From: Paenibacillus wulumuqiensis
Lineage (GTDB): Bacteria; Bacillota; Bacilli; Paenibacillales; Paenibacillaceae
Assembly (NCBI RefSeq): GCF_000971965.1
Contig: NZ_LAQP01000013.1
Location: 186,001 to 250,000, forward strand
Direction: 5' to 3'
DNA length: 64,000 nucleotides
This document shows positions 27,611-38,150 of the stretch, piece by piece. The translations under genes and the position numbers were made by a program. Position 1 is the first letter of the stretch. Each line of letters begins with the position of its first letter. The notes under the pieces were generated by a model. It made no database searches. It saw nothing but the letters and a program-made list of their open reading frames with translations, and was not told where the DNA came from.

Positions 27611-28708
27611 ATGAGTATGGATTTTATTGAAGCAATGAATGAGCTGGAACGCGAAAAGGGGATCAGCAAGGATATTTTATTCGAAGCGATCGAAGCGGCA
27701 CTTATTTCCAGTTACAAGCGCAATTTCAATACTGCGCAAAACGTGCGGGTCGATATGAACCGCAACACCGGGGCGATCAAAGTCTTTGCCCGTAAAATGG
27801 TCGTGGAAGAAGTACTGGATGAGCGCACTGAGATTTCGGTTGCTTCCGCTCGTGAGATTAACCCGCACTTCCAGCTGGAAGACGTAGCAGAGATCGAAGT
27901 CACTCCACGTGATTTCGGACGTATTGCTGCGCAAACTGCGAAGCAGGTTGTTACACAGCGTATCCGTGAAGCTGAACGCGGACTCATTTATAATGCTTTT
28001 ATTGATAAAGAAGAAGATATCGTCACCGGTATTGTACAGCGCCAGGATGCACGTAACATTTACGTTGATCTGGGTAAAGTAGAAGCTGTACTGCCTTTGA
28101 CCGAATTGATGCCGAATGAGAAGTTCAATATGAACGAGCGTATCAAAGGCTACATCACCAAAGTGGAAAACACGACCAAAGGACCTCAGATTGTACTTTC
28201 ACGTACACATCCTGGTCTGCTGAAACGTCTGTTTGAGCTGGAAGTGCCAGAAATTTTTGATGGCGTAGTAGAGATCCGCTCGGTGGCTCGTGAAGCCGGC
28301 TTCCGTTCCAAAATCGCAGTGTATTCCCGTAATACGGAAGTCGATCCTGTCGGTTCCTGTGTAGGTCCTCGCGGCATACGCGTACAGACTATCGTCGGTG
28401 AACTGCGCGGCGAGAAGATCGATATCGTCCGTTATTCGGAGAGTGTGGAAGAATACGTAGCCAACGCGTTGAGCCCTTCTAAAGTACTTGAAGTTCAAGT
28501 GTTCGAGGAAGAGAAGATGGCCCGCGTCATTGTACCGGATTACCAGCTTTCCCTGGCAATCGGTATCAAAGGTCAGAATGCGCGCCTTGCCGCCAAACTG
28601 ACTGGCTGGAAAATCGACATCAAGAGCGAGACACAGGCAGAAGAAGAATTTGGACGTCCGAGAGAAATGGGCGAAGAAATGCATCAGGATTCCGTATCGG
28701 TTGACTAA
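27611..28708 (+). CDS. nusA: Transcription termination/antitermination factor NusA
   Basis: NusA binds RNA polymerase, promotes pausing and helps intrinsic termination. The 365-residue product has the N-terminal polymerase-binding domain (MDFIEAMNELEREKGISKD), an S1 domain (GIVQRQDARNIYVDLGKVEA), and two KH domains (VGSCVGPRGIRVQTIVGELR and AIGIKGQNARLAAKLTGWKI), with the acidic short tail usual in Firmicutes. The ATG at 27611 has AAGGGGG 12 bases upstream; a TTG at 27602 is too close and an ATG at 27617 too far. It may control its own operon through the leader terminator at 26997-27036. Confidence 0.97.
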   Translation: MSMDFIEAMNELEREKGISKDILFEAIEAALISSYKRNFNTAQNVRVDMNRNTGAIKVFARKMVVEEVLDERTEISVASAREINPHFQLEDVAEIEVTPRDFGRIAAQTAKQVVTQRIREAERGLIYNAFIDKEEDIVTGIVQRQDARNIYVDLGKVEAVLPLTELMPNEKFNMNERIKGYITKVENTTKGPQIVLSRTHPGLLKRLFELEVPEIFDGVVEIRSVAREAGFRSKIAVYSRNTEVDPVGSCVGPRGIRVQTIVGELRGEKIDIVRYSESVEEYVANALSPSKVLEVQVFEEEKMARVIVPDYQLSLAIGIKGQNARLAAKLTGWKIDIKSETQAEEEFGRPREMGEEMHQDSVSVD

Positions 28709-28827
28709 CCTTTCCCATTACTTGCAGGATTGGACTCTCTTACAGGCCGCTGTTTGCCGTGGCCGTTCTGATGTGTGTGCATGATGGCAATCGGGAGAGT
28801 TCATAAGTTTGAAGGGGGATGGTACCA

Positions 28828-29136
28828 TTGAAGACCAAAAAGATACCGCTGCGCAAATGTGTCGCTTGCCAGCAAATGATGCCTAAGAAAACGCTGGTTC
28901 GCATCGTACGTACACCGGAAGAAACGGTGGAGATTGATTTGACCGGTAAGAAATCGGGTCGTGGCGCCTATGTATGCGGCAATATGGCCTGCTTTCAGCT
29001 GGCACAGAAGAGTCGTGCGTTTGACCGCGCACTCAAAGTGCCGGTAAGTCCGGAAATATATGAACGGCTTGCCAGCGAGTTTAGCAGCGTAGAAAGCAAT
29101 TTCAGTTCAGTGCAGGAGAGAGACGCTAATGAATAA
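28828..29136 (+). CDS. rnpM: YlxR/RnpM, RNase P modulator family protein
   Basis: The 102-residue product is a YlxR-type (DUF448) basic protein, start KTKKIPLRKCVACQQMMPKK, with GRGAYVCGNMACF in the middle. The two Cys pairs and the basic face fit RNA binding; B. subtilis YlxR has been reported to bind RNase P RNA and modulate its activity, hence RnpM. TTG at 28828 is the likely start because AAGGGGG (28812-28818) is nine bases away, while an in-frame ATG at 28819 touches it. The last bases overlap ylxQ by eight. Confidence 0.92.
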   Translation: MKTKKIPLRKCVACQQMMPKKTLVRIVRTPEETVEIDLTGKKSGRGAYVCGNMACFQLAQKSRAFDRALKVPVSPEIYERLASEFSSVESNFSSVQERDANE

Positions 29137-29470
29137 CGAATTATCCCTACTCGGTCTTGCAATGCGGGCTGGTAAAGTATTATCCGGGGACGAACTCGTG
29201 CTCAAAGCGATTCGTTCCGGCGACGCTTCACTTGTCGTCCTGGCCGGGGATGCCTCAGCCAACACGCAAAAGAAATTCCGTGATAAGTGCAGTAGTTACC
29301 AGATCCCTCTGCTCATCGGTTACGATCGTGATCAGCTGGGAACAAGCATCGGAAAGGATGGCCGTGTCGTGCTGGCATTGACCGACAACGGGTTCGCCAA
29401 GCTTCTCCGCAAACGAATAGGGGATTCGTCGGAGGTGGAATATATTGAGCACACAGGAGCAGAAGGATAA
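29129..29470 (+). CDS. rplGA: YlxQ, ribosomal protein L7Ae-like (rplGA)
   Basis: The 113-residue product is an L7Ae/L30e-fold protein (YlxQ), start [20 protein letters not shown], with [19 protein letters not shown] as the core. Members bind kink-turn RNA; the cellular target in this organism is not evident from sequence. It overlaps ylxR at its start and infB at its end (26 bases), showing tight coupling in the nusA operon. Confidence 0.92.
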   Translation: MNNELSLLGLAMRAGKVLSGDELVLKAIRSGDASLVVLAGDASANTQKKFRDKCSSYQIPLLIGYDRDQLGTSIGKDGRVVLALTDNGFAKLLRKRIGDSSEVEYIEHTGAEG

Positions 29471-31982
29471 ACTGAGAGTTTATGAATATGCGAAATCTCT
29501 CAATATGAGCAGCAAAGAAATCATTACGATCTTGAAAAAACTGAATGTACCGGTCAACAATCATATGAGCGTCATGGAAAATGACGCTGTCACCAAAGTC
29601 GAAGGTTTTTTTAAAAATATTAAATCCAGTGCTGCGGATAACCAAAGTACTGGACAGTCAACAATAGCGGACGCTTCTTCGACGTCACGCGAAAAAAATA
29701 GACAGGAAAAGCAGGTAGGTATGGATATAAAAAATCAGAACAACTCAACCAATGGGAATAATAGGTCCCAAAGCGGTACAAGCAGTAACCGCTCTAACTC
29801 GTCGTCAAGTCAACAAGGTAACCGTAGTGCACAAGGCGGATCTTCATCCGGCCAACAGGGCAACCGCAGTTCACAGGGTGGAACTTCCACCGGTCAACAG
29901 GGTAATCGCAGTACTACAGGTGGCACTCGCCAGCCTAGCAGTGCAGCTGCCCGTCCTCAATCCAGCAGCAGTTCACAGAACCGTCAGCCTTCCGGCCAGG
30001 TAAGAACTGCCCAAAGCGGTGGAACAGGATCAAGTTCCAACTCCGGTGGTAACCGTGGCAGCAGTGGCGGCGGTAACCGCAGCAACAATAACCGCGGCGG
30101 CAGTGGCGGTGGCGGCGGACGTTTCGATAACAACCGTGGTGGCGGTGGTAACCGTAACGGTCGTGGCGGCAAAGGCCGTGGCGGACGTAACCAGAACTAC
30201 AACCAGCCTCCGCGCGAGAAAATCGACAACACGCCTAAGAAAATCATCGTTCGTGGTGAGATGACGGTTGGCGAAACAGCCAAACTACTGCACAAGGATG
30301 CTTCCGAAGTTATCAAGAAGCTGATCAGCAGCGGCGTTATGGCTACAATCAACCAGGAGCTTGATCTGGATACGATCCAGCTGCTTGCTGATGATTATGG
30401 CGTAGAAGTTGAAGTGAAAATCGCAGTGGAAGATGATCGTTTCGAGACAGTGGAAGAAGTCGATGAAGAAGCAGATCTGAAAGCACGTCCACCGGTTGTT
30501 ACTATTATGGGTCACGTCGATCACGGTAAAACCACTTTGCTGGATGCCATTCGTTCCACGAACGTAACAGGCGGCGAAGCAGGCGGTATTACTCAACATA
30601 TCGGCGCATACCAGGTAGAAATTAATAAGAAAAAAATTACTTTCCTGGATACACCGGGTCACGAAGCGTTTACCGCTATGCGTGCTCGTGGTGCACAGGT
30701 GACGGATATTACAATCATCGTGGTTGCGGCGGATGATGGCGTTATGCCACAGACGGTAGAGGCGATTAACCATGCCAAAGCGGCAGGTCTGCCAATTATC
30801 GTGGCTGTCAACAAAATCGATAAGCCGGGTGCGAATCCGGATAAAGTAAAACAGGAACTCACCGAGTATGAACTCGTACCGGAAGAGTGGGGTGGAGACA
30901 CCATCTTCGTTAATGTATCTGCCAAGCAGCGTACAGGTCTCGAAGAACTGCTGGAAATGATCCTGCTGATCGCTGAAGTGAACGACTACAAAGCGAACCC
31001 GGACAAGCGTGCCCGTGGTGCAGTCATTGAAGCCGAGCTGGATAAAGGACGCGGTCCGGTAGCTCGTATTCTCGTACAGCATGGTACCCTCAAAGTCGGA
31101 GATGCTTTTGTTGCAGGTAACTGTTTCGGACGTATCCGTGCGATGGTAAATGATAAGGGACGCCGCCTCAAAGAAGCAGGTCCTTCCACACCGGTCGAAA
31201 TTACCGGTCTGACGGAAGTGCCACAGGCAGGCGATCCGTTCATGGTATTTGAAGATGAGCGCAAAGCACGTTCGATTGCTGACAAACGTGCGATTACACA
31301 TCGTCAGTCCGAGCTGGGCGCCAATACACGCGTCACGCTGGATGATCTGTTCCAACATATCAAAGACGGTGAAATCAAAGACCTGAACGTCATCATCAAA
31401 GGTGATGTACAGGGTTCCGTAGAGGCTCTCAAAGGCTCTCTGGAAAAAATCGAAGTGGAAGGCGTACGCGTCAAAATTATCCACCGCGGTGTAGGTGCAA
31501 TCAACGAGTCCGATATTATCCTGGCCGCAGCTTCCAATGCGATCGTTATCGGCTTTAACGTACGTCCTGACGTACAGGCGAAGCAAACTTCCGAGCAGGA
31601 AAAAGTAGATATCCGTCTGCATCGCGTTATCTACAGTGCAATTGAAGAGATTGAGCAGGCTATGAAAGGTATGCTCGATCCGGAATACAAAGAAGTGGTT
31701 ATTGGACATGCAGAAGTCCGCAGCACATTCAAAATCAGCAGAGTTGGTACAATTGCAGGTTGTATGGTTACTTCCGGCAAAATCACCCGTTCTGCAGAGA
31801 CCCGCCTGATCCGTGACGGCATCGTTGTCTTTGAGGGCAAGATCGATTCCCTCAAACGTTTCAAAGATGACGCCAAAGAAGTGGCACAGGGTTACGAGTG
31901 TGGTATTACGCTGGATGGCTACAATGATCTCAAAGAAGGCGACGTTATCGAAGCCTTTATCATGGAAGCTGTAGAGCGCTAA
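29445..31982 (+). CDS. infB: Translation initiation factor IF-2
   Basis: IF-2 places fMet-tRNA on the 30S subunit and promotes subunit joining. The 845-residue protein has an N-terminal IF2-N domain ([20 protein letters not shown]), a long Ser/Gly/Asn/Gln/Arg-rich linker (about 60-265) containing three tandem copies of an [14 protein letters not shown]-like unit and an Arg-Gly-Gly rich stretch, a second IF2-N domain, then the GTPase domain with [20 protein letters not shown] and NKIDKPG, and domains II-IV. TTG at 29445 follows GGAGGT at 29431-29436 and lies inside ylxQ. Confidence 0.97.
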   Translation: MSTQEQKDKLRVYEYAKSLNMSSKEIITILKKLNVPVNNHMSVMENDAVTKVEGFFKNIKSSAADNQSTGQSTIADASSTSREKNRQEKQVGMDIKNQNNSTNGNNRSQSGTSSNRSNSSSSQQGNRSAQGGSSSGQQGNRSSQGGTSTGQQGNRSTTGGTRQPSSAAARPQSSSSSQNRQPSGQVRTAQSGGTGSSSNSGGNRGSSGGGNRSNNNRGGSGGGGGRFDNNRGGGGNRNGRGGKGRGGRNQNYNQPPREKIDNTPKKIIVRGEMTVGETAKLLHKDASEVIKKLISSGVMATINQELDLDTIQLLADDYGVEVEVKIAVEDDRFETVEEVDEEADLKARPPVVTIMGHVDHGKTTLLDAIRSTNVTGGEAGGITQHIGAYQVEINKKKITFLDTPGHEAFTAMRARGAQVTDITIIVVAADDGVMPQTVEAINHAKAAGLPIIVAVNKIDKPGANPDKVKQELTEYELVPEEWGGDTIFVNVSAKQRTGLEELLEMILLIAEVNDYKANPDKRARGAVIEAELDKGRGPVARILVQHGTLKVGDAFVAGNCFGRIRAMVNDKGRRLKEAGPSTPVEITGLTEVPQAGDPFMVFEDERKARSIADKRAITHRQSELGANTRVTLDDLFQHIKDGEIKDLNVIIKGDVQGSVEALKGSLEKIEVEGVRVKIIHRGVGAINESDIILAAASNAIVIGFNVRPDVQAKQTSEQEKVDIRLHRVIYSAIEEIEQAMKGMLDPEYKEVVIGHAEVRSTFKISRVGTIAGCMVTSGKITRSAETRLIRDGIVVFEGKIDSLKRFKDDAKEVAQGYECGITLDGYNDLKEGDVIEAFIMEAVER

Positions 31983-31999
31983 TCGCGAGGTGAAAAAGA

Positions 32000-32362
32000 A
32001 TGGCTAAGATCAGAACAGGACGAGTAGGCGAACAGATCAAAAAAGAACTGAGTCTGCTCATCCAAAATGAACTCAAAGATCCGCGTATCGGTTTTGTGAC
32101 CGTTACCGGTGTAGATGTTACCAATGATCTCTCCCAGGCTGAGGTTTACCTCAGCGTACTGGGTGATGATGAACAAAAACAAGGTTCTCTGAAAGGAATC
32201 GAAAAAGCATCCGGGTTCCTGCGCTCCGAAATCGGCAAGCGCATCCGGTTGCGTCATACACCGGAACTGATTTTCAAAATTGATGAGTCCATTGCCTACG
32301 GCAATCGGATTGACCAGTTGATCAATCAGATCCACCGTAATGAAGATTCTTCCAAAGAGTAA
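32000..32362 (+). CDS. rbfA: Ribosome-binding factor A
   Basis: RbfA is a small KH-like protein that helps mature the 16S rRNA 5' region and matters in the cold. The 120-residue product shows [40 protein letters not shown] and [25 protein letters not shown] precedes the ATG; the gene lies 17 bases after infB in the same operon. Confidence 0.97.
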   Translation: MAKIRTGRVGEQIKKELSLLIQNELKDPRIGFVTVTGVDVTNDLSQAEVYLSVLGDDEQKQGSLKGIEKASGFLRSEIGKRIRLRHTPELIFKIDESIAYGNRIDQLINQIHRNEDSSKE

Positions 32363-32379
32363 CTTCAAAGGAGACGGCA

Positions 32380-33357
32380 ATGCAGACCTATGAACAAGCG
32401 CTTCTGGATGCGAAAGCATTCGTTGAGGAGCACGATGATTTTCTGGTGGTTTCGCATGTTCAGCCGGACGGAGACGCAGTCAGTTCCACTGTAGCAGTGG
32501 GCTGGCTTCTGTCTTGTCTGGGCAAAAAATTCACACTGGTCAATGAAGGTCCGATTCCGAAGCGTATGAATTACCTTACGCTATCGGACCAAATCATCAA
32601 CCAGCTGTCCGATGGTGGACAACGTGAATATCAGAACATAATCTGCGTCGACTGTGCAGACTTTAAGCGTGTAGGCTTAGTAAAAGAATGGATGGCAGAA
32701 TCCGCCACTATTCTAAACATAGATCATCATCCAACCAATGACGGATTTGGCACAGTCAATGTGATCAAACCGGATGCTGCAGCTACAGCTGAAGTGCTGT
32801 ATGACTGGATTAATTGCTTTGATGTCGAATGGACGAGCGAAGCGGCAGAAGCGATCTATACAGGCTTGCTGACCGATACAGGCGGTTTCCGCTATTCCAG
32901 CACTTCTCCCAAGGTAATGGAGATTGCTTCCCGGCTGCTGGAGTTGGGAGTCAATGGTCCCGAGCTGGCAGAGACATTATTGGAGGAAGTAACCCTGGCG
33001 CAGGTCAAAGTGCTGGCACTTGCCTTATCCACCCTGGAACTGACTGCTGACGGCAAGATTGCCTATGTGCACGTAACGCCTGAGCATATGATCCAATCGG
33101 GAGCCGAGAACGAGGATCTCGAAGGAATTGTTAACTTTACCCGGAATATTCAGGGCGTCGAAGTTGGCATTTTCTTCAAAGTAATCAACGCCAACGCGGT
33201 AAAAGCAAGTATGCGTTCTGCCGGTAAAGTGGATGTGGCAGCCATTGCCCAGCATTTTGACGGCGGCGGGCATATCAAAGCAGCAGGCTGCAGACTTGAA
33301 GGCAGTCTGAATGAAGTCATTGAAAAAGTAGTGCAGCGGGTGAAGGAGTCCTTATGA
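32380..33357 (+). CDS. nrnA: Bifunctional oligoribonuclease / pAp phosphatase NrnA
   Basis: NrnA is a DHH/DHHA1 phosphoesterase that degrades nanoRNA and removes the 3' phosphate from pAp. In 325 residues the DHH metal ligands are visible as SHVQPDGDAVSS (Asp30, Asp32), VDCAD (about 90-94) and NIDHHPTN (Asp115-His117), and the DHHA1 domain has HFDGGGHIKAAG near residue 300. It starts 17 bases after rbfA and ends inside the truB start (ATGA overlap), as in the Bacillus ytqI-type clusters with truB. Confidence 0.94.
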   Translation: MQTYEQALLDAKAFVEEHDDFLVVSHVQPDGDAVSSTVAVGWLLSCLGKKFTLVNEGPIPKRMNYLTLSDQIINQLSDGGQREYQNIICVDCADFKRVGLVKEWMAESATILNIDHHPTNDGFGTVNVIKPDAAATAEVLYDWINCFDVEWTSEAAEAIYTGLLTDTGGFRYSSTSPKVMEIASRLLELGVNGPELAETLLEEVTLAQVKVLALALSTLELTADGKIAYVHVTPEHMIQSGAENEDLEGIVNFTRNIQGVEVGIFFKVINANAVKASMRSAGKVDVAAIAQHFDGGGHIKAAGCRLEGSLNEVIEKVVQRVKESL

Positions 33358-34307
33358 ATCAGTTTGACGGAGTACTGGCGGTACACAAGCCGGCAGGATT
33401 TACTTCCCATGATGTAGTAGCCAAAGTTCGCCGTCTGGTACGGATGAAGCGTATCGGTCATACCGGTACACTTGATCCGGCCGTCACCGGCGTATTACCG
33501 CTATGTCTGGGGCGTTCTACGCGTATCGTGGAATATTTGCAGGAAATGCCCAAAGAGTATGAGGCAACGCTGCGCTTTGGCATAGCTACCGATACAGAAG
33601 ATCTTACCGGTGAGATTATCGAGCAGGTAGACGAAGTACAGCTAACCGAGGAGCAGGTGCATACGGCTTTGCAGAGCATGATCGGCACGATCTCGCAGGT
33701 GCCGCCCATGTATTCCGCTGTCAAAGTGGATGGCAAGCGTCTGTATGAGCTGGCTCGTGAAGGCAAGACTGTGGAACGCAAGGCACGGGAAGTGACCATT
33801 TACAGTCTGGAAATGACAGGCTGGAAACCGGGCACGCATCCGGAAGTCTCGTTCCGTGTGCTCTGTTCCAAAGGTACGTACATCCGTACACTATGTGTCG
33901 ATGTAGGACGCGCTCTTCATGTCCCTTCTACGATGGTGGAGCTGGTGCGTACCCAGTCGGCAGGAATCCGGCTGGATCAATGTCTGACCTTTGAACAGAT
34001 CGAAGCGCTTATGGAGACCGGCGAACTGGAGCAGCATCTGATCCCGGCGGATCAGGCGATGTCCGGCTTGCCTTCATTTACGGTTGATGAAGCGCTATAC
34101 CGTTCGACGCTGCAGGGTAAAAAGATTGATAAGCGTTATATCCACCCTGTGGAGGATGCTTCTGCAACTGTAACGAATCAGCAGCTGGACAAAGGCAGTA
34201 TAGGCTTGTTCAAGCTGTATGGTCCGGAAGAGATATTTATCGGAATTTTCCGTGAGGATGAGCAGACTGGGCAGATTGCACCGGTAAAGGTGTTTTTGCC
34301 TGCATAG
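33354..34307 (+). CDS. truB: tRNA pseudouridine-55 synthase TruB
   Basis: TruB makes the T-loop pseudouridine of tRNAs. The 317-residue product shows GVLAVHKPAGFTSHDVVAKV, the catalytic loop HTGTLDPAVTGVLPLCLGRS with Asp41, and VPPMYSAVKVDGKRLYELAR; a PUA-like C-terminal domain follows. The start overlaps the nrnA stop by four bases. The gap of 79 bases to ribF holds no clear promoter. Confidence 0.97.
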   Translation: MNQFDGVLAVHKPAGFTSHDVVAKVRRLVRMKRIGHTGTLDPAVTGVLPLCLGRSTRIVEYLQEMPKEYEATLRFGIATDTEDLTGEIIEQVDEVQLTEEQVHTALQSMIGTISQVPPMYSAVKVDGKRLYELAREGKTVERKAREVTIYSLEMTGWKPGTHPEVSFRVLCSKGTYIRTLCVDVGRALHVPSTMVELVRTQSAGIRLDQCLTFEQIEALMETGELEQHLIPADQAMSGLPSFTVDEALYRSTLQGKKIDKRYIHPVEDASATVTNQQLDKGSIGLFKLYGPEEIFIGIFREDEQTGQIAPVKVFLPA

Positions 34308-34386
34308 CCTATCCATATCTTCATGGGTTACAATACAGACAGCAGCGCTGAAATGAACTAATTGCGGAAATGCAGGTGATATCATA

Positions 34387-35325
34387 GTGAATATCGTAAG
34401 GTTATCCTATCCCTGGGCAGAGGGCGGCAGACCTCATTCGAACCATCGCCAGGTTATGGCTATTGGTCAGTTTGACGGGCTGCATCTTGGACATACGAGT
34501 GTGATTGAGCACGGAATCCGTCTGGCCAGAAGCCTTGGCATAGCAGCCTCGGTAATGACTTTCAATCCGAATCCCAAGGAAATTCTGGGCAAGGGAGATT
34601 ATGAAGGTTATCTGACGCCGCTGTCCATCAAGGAAGAGATTTTACGTAACATGGGTGTGGATACACTGTATGTTGCTCAATTCAATCATGCTTTCTCGAC
34701 GGTAACGCCGGAGCAGTTCTACTATGAAATGCTGCGTCCTCTACAGGTGCATACGGCAGTGGTAGGATTCGACTTCCATTTTGGACATAAGGGAGCAGGC
34801 AATCCGGAGCTTCTCCGGGAGCTAGGACAGGAATCCCTGCAGGTGGACACCGTGCCTGCTTTTCAGCTGGAAGGAACCAAAGTCAGCAGTACAGCGATCC
34901 GCCGCGCACTGCGTGAAGGTGATGCAGCCACAGCAGCCCGTCTGCTCGGTCGTCCCTATCAGATCCGCGGCAAAGTAATCGATGGCGACAAGCGGGGCCG
35001 TACGATCGGTTTCCCGACGGCCAATCTGGAGCTCAATGAGAAATATGTAGTGCCCAAATCCGGGGTCTATGCGGTACGGGTAATGGCAGAAGGAGCTTGG
35101 CGTATCGGTGTAATGAATATTGGCTACAAGCCTACCTTCCAGACCGGAGAGACGCGTCCCAGCTTTGAAGCGCATATTTTTGATTACCAGGGAGATCTCT
35201 ATGGTCAGCAGCTGGCCGTAGAATTGATCGATTATATTCGTCCGGAGCAGAAGTTCGGATCGATTGATGAACTGGTCGCCCAGATCGGACGCGATGCCGA
35301 AGAGGCGAGAAAACGGCTGGTCTGA
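34387..35325 (+). CDS. ribF: Bifunctional riboflavin kinase / FAD synthetase
   Basis: RibF phosphorylates riboflavin to FMN and adenylylates FMN to FAD. The 312-residue product has the nucleotidyltransferase domain (MAIGQFDGLHLGHTSVIEHG with the HLGH motif; VVGFDFHFGHKGAG; KVSSTAIRRALREGD) and the C-terminal kinase domain (GKVIDGDKRGRTIGFPTANL; VMNIGYKPTF). GTG at 34387 is used; GCAGGTG lies about eight bases upstream. Last gene of the nusA-infB operon; truB-ribF-rpsO is a common order. Confidence 0.96.
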   Translation: MNIVRLSYPWAEGGRPHSNHRQVMAIGQFDGLHLGHTSVIEHGIRLARSLGIAASVMTFNPNPKEILGKGDYEGYLTPLSIKEEILRNMGVDTLYVAQFNHAFSTVTPEQFYYEMLRPLQVHTAVVGFDFHFGHKGAGNPELLRELGQESLQVDTVPAFQLEGTKVSSTAIRRALREGDAATAARLLGRPYQIRGKVIDGDKRGRTIGFPTANLELNEKYVVPKSGVYAVRVMAEGAWRIGVMNIGYKPTFQTGETRPSFEAHIFDYQGDLYGQQLAVELIDYIRPEQKFGSIDELVAQIGRDAEEARKRLV

Positions 35326-35364
35326 CACCTTGCCGGACACCTGCAATAAATTTGCAGTACAACA

Positions 35365-35394
35365 TTGATATTCATGATCAGGTTGTGCTATACT
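35365..35394 (+). promoter_or_regulatory. Promoter for rpsO
   Basis: TTGATA (35365-35370) and TATACT (35389-35394) are separated by 18 bases, about 120 bases before the rpsO ATG. Confidence 0.6.
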
Positions 35395-35433
35395 GGTTAA
35401 CGTTGCTGTTTCAAGTAAACAGTCAACACAACC

Positions 35434-35475
35434 TTAGCTTGGTTACTCGAGTCTCACCGCCGATAACGAGGCTAA
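35434..35475 (+). promoter_or_regulatory. Hairpin in the rpsO leader (possible S15 control element)
   Basis: TTAGCTTGGTTA (35434-35445) pairs with TAACGAGGCTAA (35464-35475) over 12 positions with one mismatch and one G-T pair. S15 represses its own mRNA in several bacteria with different leader folds, so this stem is a candidate binding site. It ends 30 bases before the rpsO binding site. No T-run follows, so control would be translational. Confidence 0.45.
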
Positions 35476-35512
35476 TGGCGATTATTATGAAAATTCTAAG
35501 GAGGTGAATAGG

Positions 35513-35782
35513 ATGGCATTAACTCAAGAACGTAAACAACAGCTGATCGAAGAGTACAGAACTCATGAGTCCGATACAGGATCTCCAGAGGTACAAGTCG
35601 CTATCCTGACTGAAAACATCGTTAACCTGCAGGATCATTTCCGCAGCCACAAAAAGGATCATCATTCCCGTCGTGGTCTTCTGAAAATGGTAGGTCAACG
35701 TCGTAAGCTTCTGGCTTACCTCAAGAAAACCGATGTTAGACGTTACAGTGCGCTGATCGAAAGACTCGGCCTGCGTCGCTAA
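35513..35782 (+). CDS. rpsO: 30S ribosomal protein S15
   Basis: S15 binds 16S rRNA early in assembly at a three-way junction. The 89-residue product is the standard length; landmarks are [40 protein letters not shown] and [20 protein letters not shown]. The start is the ATG at 35513 behind AAGGAGGTG; an in-frame GTG at 35504 is part of the binding site. Confidence 0.98.
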   Translation: MALTQERKQQLIEEYRTHESDTGSPEVQVAILTENIVNLQDHFRSHKKDHHSRRGLLKMVGQRRKLLAYLKKTDVRRYSALIERLGLRR

Positions 35783-35798
35783 AACTAAAGCAATTCCA

Positions 35799-35863
35799 AA
35801 GCAGCCTGGTTGTTCAGCCGTATGGTCTTTTCGGAGCCAACGGCAACGGCCGGGTTGCTTTTT
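35799..35863 (+). terminator. Intrinsic terminator between rpsO and pnp
   Basis: AAGCAGCCTGG (35800-35810) and CCGGGTTGCTT (35850-35860) give an 11-base-pair stem with two wobbles, with a second stem (GCCGT with ACGGC) inside, followed by TTTTTG. rpsO and pnp are therefore mostly separate messages. Confidence 0.7.
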
Positions 35864-35959
35864 GTAAGTACACATATTTTAGATTACTGATTATCATTTC
35901 CGGCAGGAATTGGGATTTGATTATAGAATAGTGATGATGACCTAAAAAGGAGGAATTTC

Positions 35960-38068
35960 ATGGAACAGCGAGTTGAAATGCAGCTCGGAGGCAGAACTCT
36001 GACACTGGAAACGGGCCGTTTGGCTAAACAGGCAAATGGAGCCGTAATGGTACGCTACGGAGACACCGCAGTGCTTTGTACAGTAACAGCCTCCTCTGAA
36101 CCCAAAGATCTGGACTTTTTCCCGTTAACTGTAAACTACGAGGAAAAATTGTACGCTGTAGGTAAGATTCCAGGTGGATTCATCAAACGTGAAGGCAGAC
36201 CAAGCGAGAAAGCCATTCTGGCGAGCCGTCTGACTGACCGTCCGATTCGTCCATTGTTCCCGGAGGGCTTCCGTAACGATGTACAGGTAGCCAACTACGT
36301 AATGAGCGTAGAGCAGGATTGCGAGCCTCAGATCGCTGCAATGATCGGTACTTCCGCAGCGCTCAGCATTTCGGATGTTCCGTTTGACGGACCGATTGGC
36401 GGCGTAGCTGTAGGTCGTGTGGATGGCGAATTCGTCGTTAATCCTACACAGGCACAGCAGGAAGTAAGCGAAATGTACCTGGTTGTTGCCGGTACCAAAG
36501 ATGCGATCATGATGGTAGAAGCGGAAGCCAACGAGCTGCCGGAAGATATCATGCTGGAAGCAATCATGTTTGGTCATAATGAGATCCAAAATATCATTGC
36601 AACGATCGAGGAACTGGTAAAAGCTGTCGGCAAACCGAAAATGGCAGTGAAACTGCATACGGTAGACAGCGACGTAAATGCAGCTGTGCGTGAATTCGCA
36701 TCTGCACGTCTGGTCGATGCGCTGAAAATCGCTGAAAAACAGGCACGTCAGGAAGCAATCGACAAAGTAAATGACGAAGCAGTTGCTCACTTTGAAGAGC
36801 AATATGCCGAAACACCGGATCTGATGGACGATGTCAAAGAAGTTCTTCATGATATTGTCAAAGAAGAAGTTCGTCGTCTGATCACTCATGACAAAGTACG
36901 TCCGGATGGACGTCGTCTGGAAGAGATTCGCCCGATCGAATGTGATGTAAAAATGCTGCCTAGAACGCACGGTTCAGGTCTGTTTACACGTGGACAGACA
37001 CAGGTACTGAGCATTTGTACATTGGGTGCACTTGGTGATGTACAGATTCTGGACGGTATTGCACCGGAAGAATCCAAGCGTTTCATGCATCATTACAATT
37101 TTCCGCCATTCAGCGTAGGGGAAGCACGTCCACTGCGTCCACCAGGCCGCCGCGAAATCGGTCACGGTGCACTGGGTGAGCGCGCATTGTCCAAAGTAAT
37201 TCCTTCCGAGAAGGAATTCCCGTACACGATTCGTGTCGTATCCGAAGTTCTGGAATCCAATGGTTCTACATCCCAGGCAAGTATCTGTGCAAGCACACTG
37301 GCGATGATGGATGCAGGTGTGCCGATCAAAGCGCCGGTAGCCGGTATTGCCATGGGTCTGATCAAGGATCAGGATCATGTATCGATTCTGAGCGATATTC
37401 AGGGGATGGAAGATCACCTCGGCGATATGGACTTCAAAGTAGCCGGTACGGCTGAAGGCGTTACTGCCATTCAGATGGATATCAAAATCAACGGTATCGA
37501 CCGTGCGATTCTGTCCGAAGCACTGTCCCAGGCTCGTGAAGGACGTCTGCATATCCTCGGCAAAATGAATGAAATCATGGATAAGCCAAGAACAAGCCTG
37601 TCCGCTTATGCTCCGAAAATCGTTATCATTAATATTAACCCGGATAAGATCCGTGATGTTATTGGACCCGGCGGCAAAATCATCAACAAAATCATTGATG
37701 AAACCGGCGTGAAAATTGATATCGAGCAGGATGGTCGCGTCTTTATCGGTTCTTCCGATGAGGAAATGATCCAGAAAGCACAAACCATGATCGAAAATCT
37801 GGTTCGTGAAGTGAAAGTCGGCGAGACCTATCTGGGCAAAGTAAAACGAATCGAGAAATTTGGCGCATTCGTGGAAATCCTGCCGGGTAAAGATGGTCTG
37901 GTACACATTTCTCAGCTCTCTACAGAGCGCGTAGCCAAGGTGGAAGACGTTATAGCCATTGGAGATATGATTACCGTTAAAGTTACGGAAATCGATAACC
38001 AGGGCCGTGTGAACCTGTCACGTAAAGTACTGCTAACAGCAGACGCGTCTGAAAAATCCAATTCCTGA
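35960..38068 (+). CDS. pnp: Polyribonucleotide nucleotidyltransferase (PNPase)
   Basis: PNPase degrades RNA 3' to 5' by phosphorolysis. The 702-residue product has two RNase PH domains ([20 protein letters not shown] at the start; [20 protein letters not shown] for the second), the catalytic region [20 protein letters not shown], a KH domain ([20 protein letters not shown]) and a C-terminal S1 domain ([20 protein letters not shown]). AAAGGAGG precedes the ATG. It ends with a strong terminator. Confidence 0.98.
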   Translation: MEQRVEMQLGGRTLTLETGRLAKQANGAVMVRYGDTAVLCTVTASSEPKDLDFFPLTVNYEEKLYAVGKIPGGFIKREGRPSEKAILASRLTDRPIRPLFPEGFRNDVQVANYVMSVEQDCEPQIAAMIGTSAALSISDVPFDGPIGGVAVGRVDGEFVVNPTQAQQEVSEMYLVVAGTKDAIMMVEAEANELPEDIMLEAIMFGHNEIQNIIATIEELVKAVGKPKMAVKLHTVDSDVNAAVREFASARLVDALKIAEKQARQEAIDKVNDEAVAHFEEQYAETPDLMDDVKEVLHDIVKEEVRRLITHDKVRPDGRRLEEIRPIECDVKMLPRTHGSGLFTRGQTQVLSICTLGALGDVQILDGIAPEESKRFMHHYNFPPFSVGEARPLRPPGRREIGHGALGERALSKVIPSEKEFPYTIRVVSEVLESNGSTSQASICASTLAMMDAGVPIKAPVAGIAMGLIKDQDHVSILSDIQGMEDHLGDMDFKVAGTAEGVTAIQMDIKINGIDRAILSEALSQAREGRLHILGKMNEIMDKPRTSLSAYAPKIVIININPDKIRDVIGPGGKIINKIIDETGVKIDIEQDGRVFIGSSDEEMIQKAQTMIENLVREVKVGETYLGKVKRIEKFGAFVEILPGKDGLVHISQLSTERVAKVEDVIAIGDMITVKVTEIDNQGRVNLSRKVLLTADASEKSNS

Positions 38069-38107
38069 TTTGTTCTTTATTCCAATCGCATCTGAATAGT
38101 ATTAACC

Positions 38108-38140
38108 AAAAGAGTCAGAATTTCTTCTGTCTCTTTTTTT
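38108..38140 (+). terminator. Intrinsic terminator after pnp
   Basis: AAAGAGTCAGAA and TTCTGTCTCTTT form a 12-position stem with one mismatch and a TTTC loop, followed by a long T-run. Confidence 0.78.
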
Positions 38141-38150
38141 CATTCCATCG

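Noticed and set aside
28709-28827. Terminator between nusA and rnpM
   Set aside because: Arms GGACTCTC and GAGAGTTC can pair over a long loop, but there is no T-run, and the genes belong to one operon.
29802-29922. CRISPR-like or microsatellite repeat in infB
   Set aside because: The repeats are in frame, degenerate and coding, without spacers; they are a protein repeat.
30285-31709. Long open frame (474 codons) on the minus strand within infB
   Set aside because: It lies antisense to the conserved GTPase domain, has no binding site and a composition (rich in Cys, His, Phe) typical of a shadow frame. The same applies to the long minus-strand frames inside pnp (36974-37906), mlpA (38514-39479) and rny (62234-63304).
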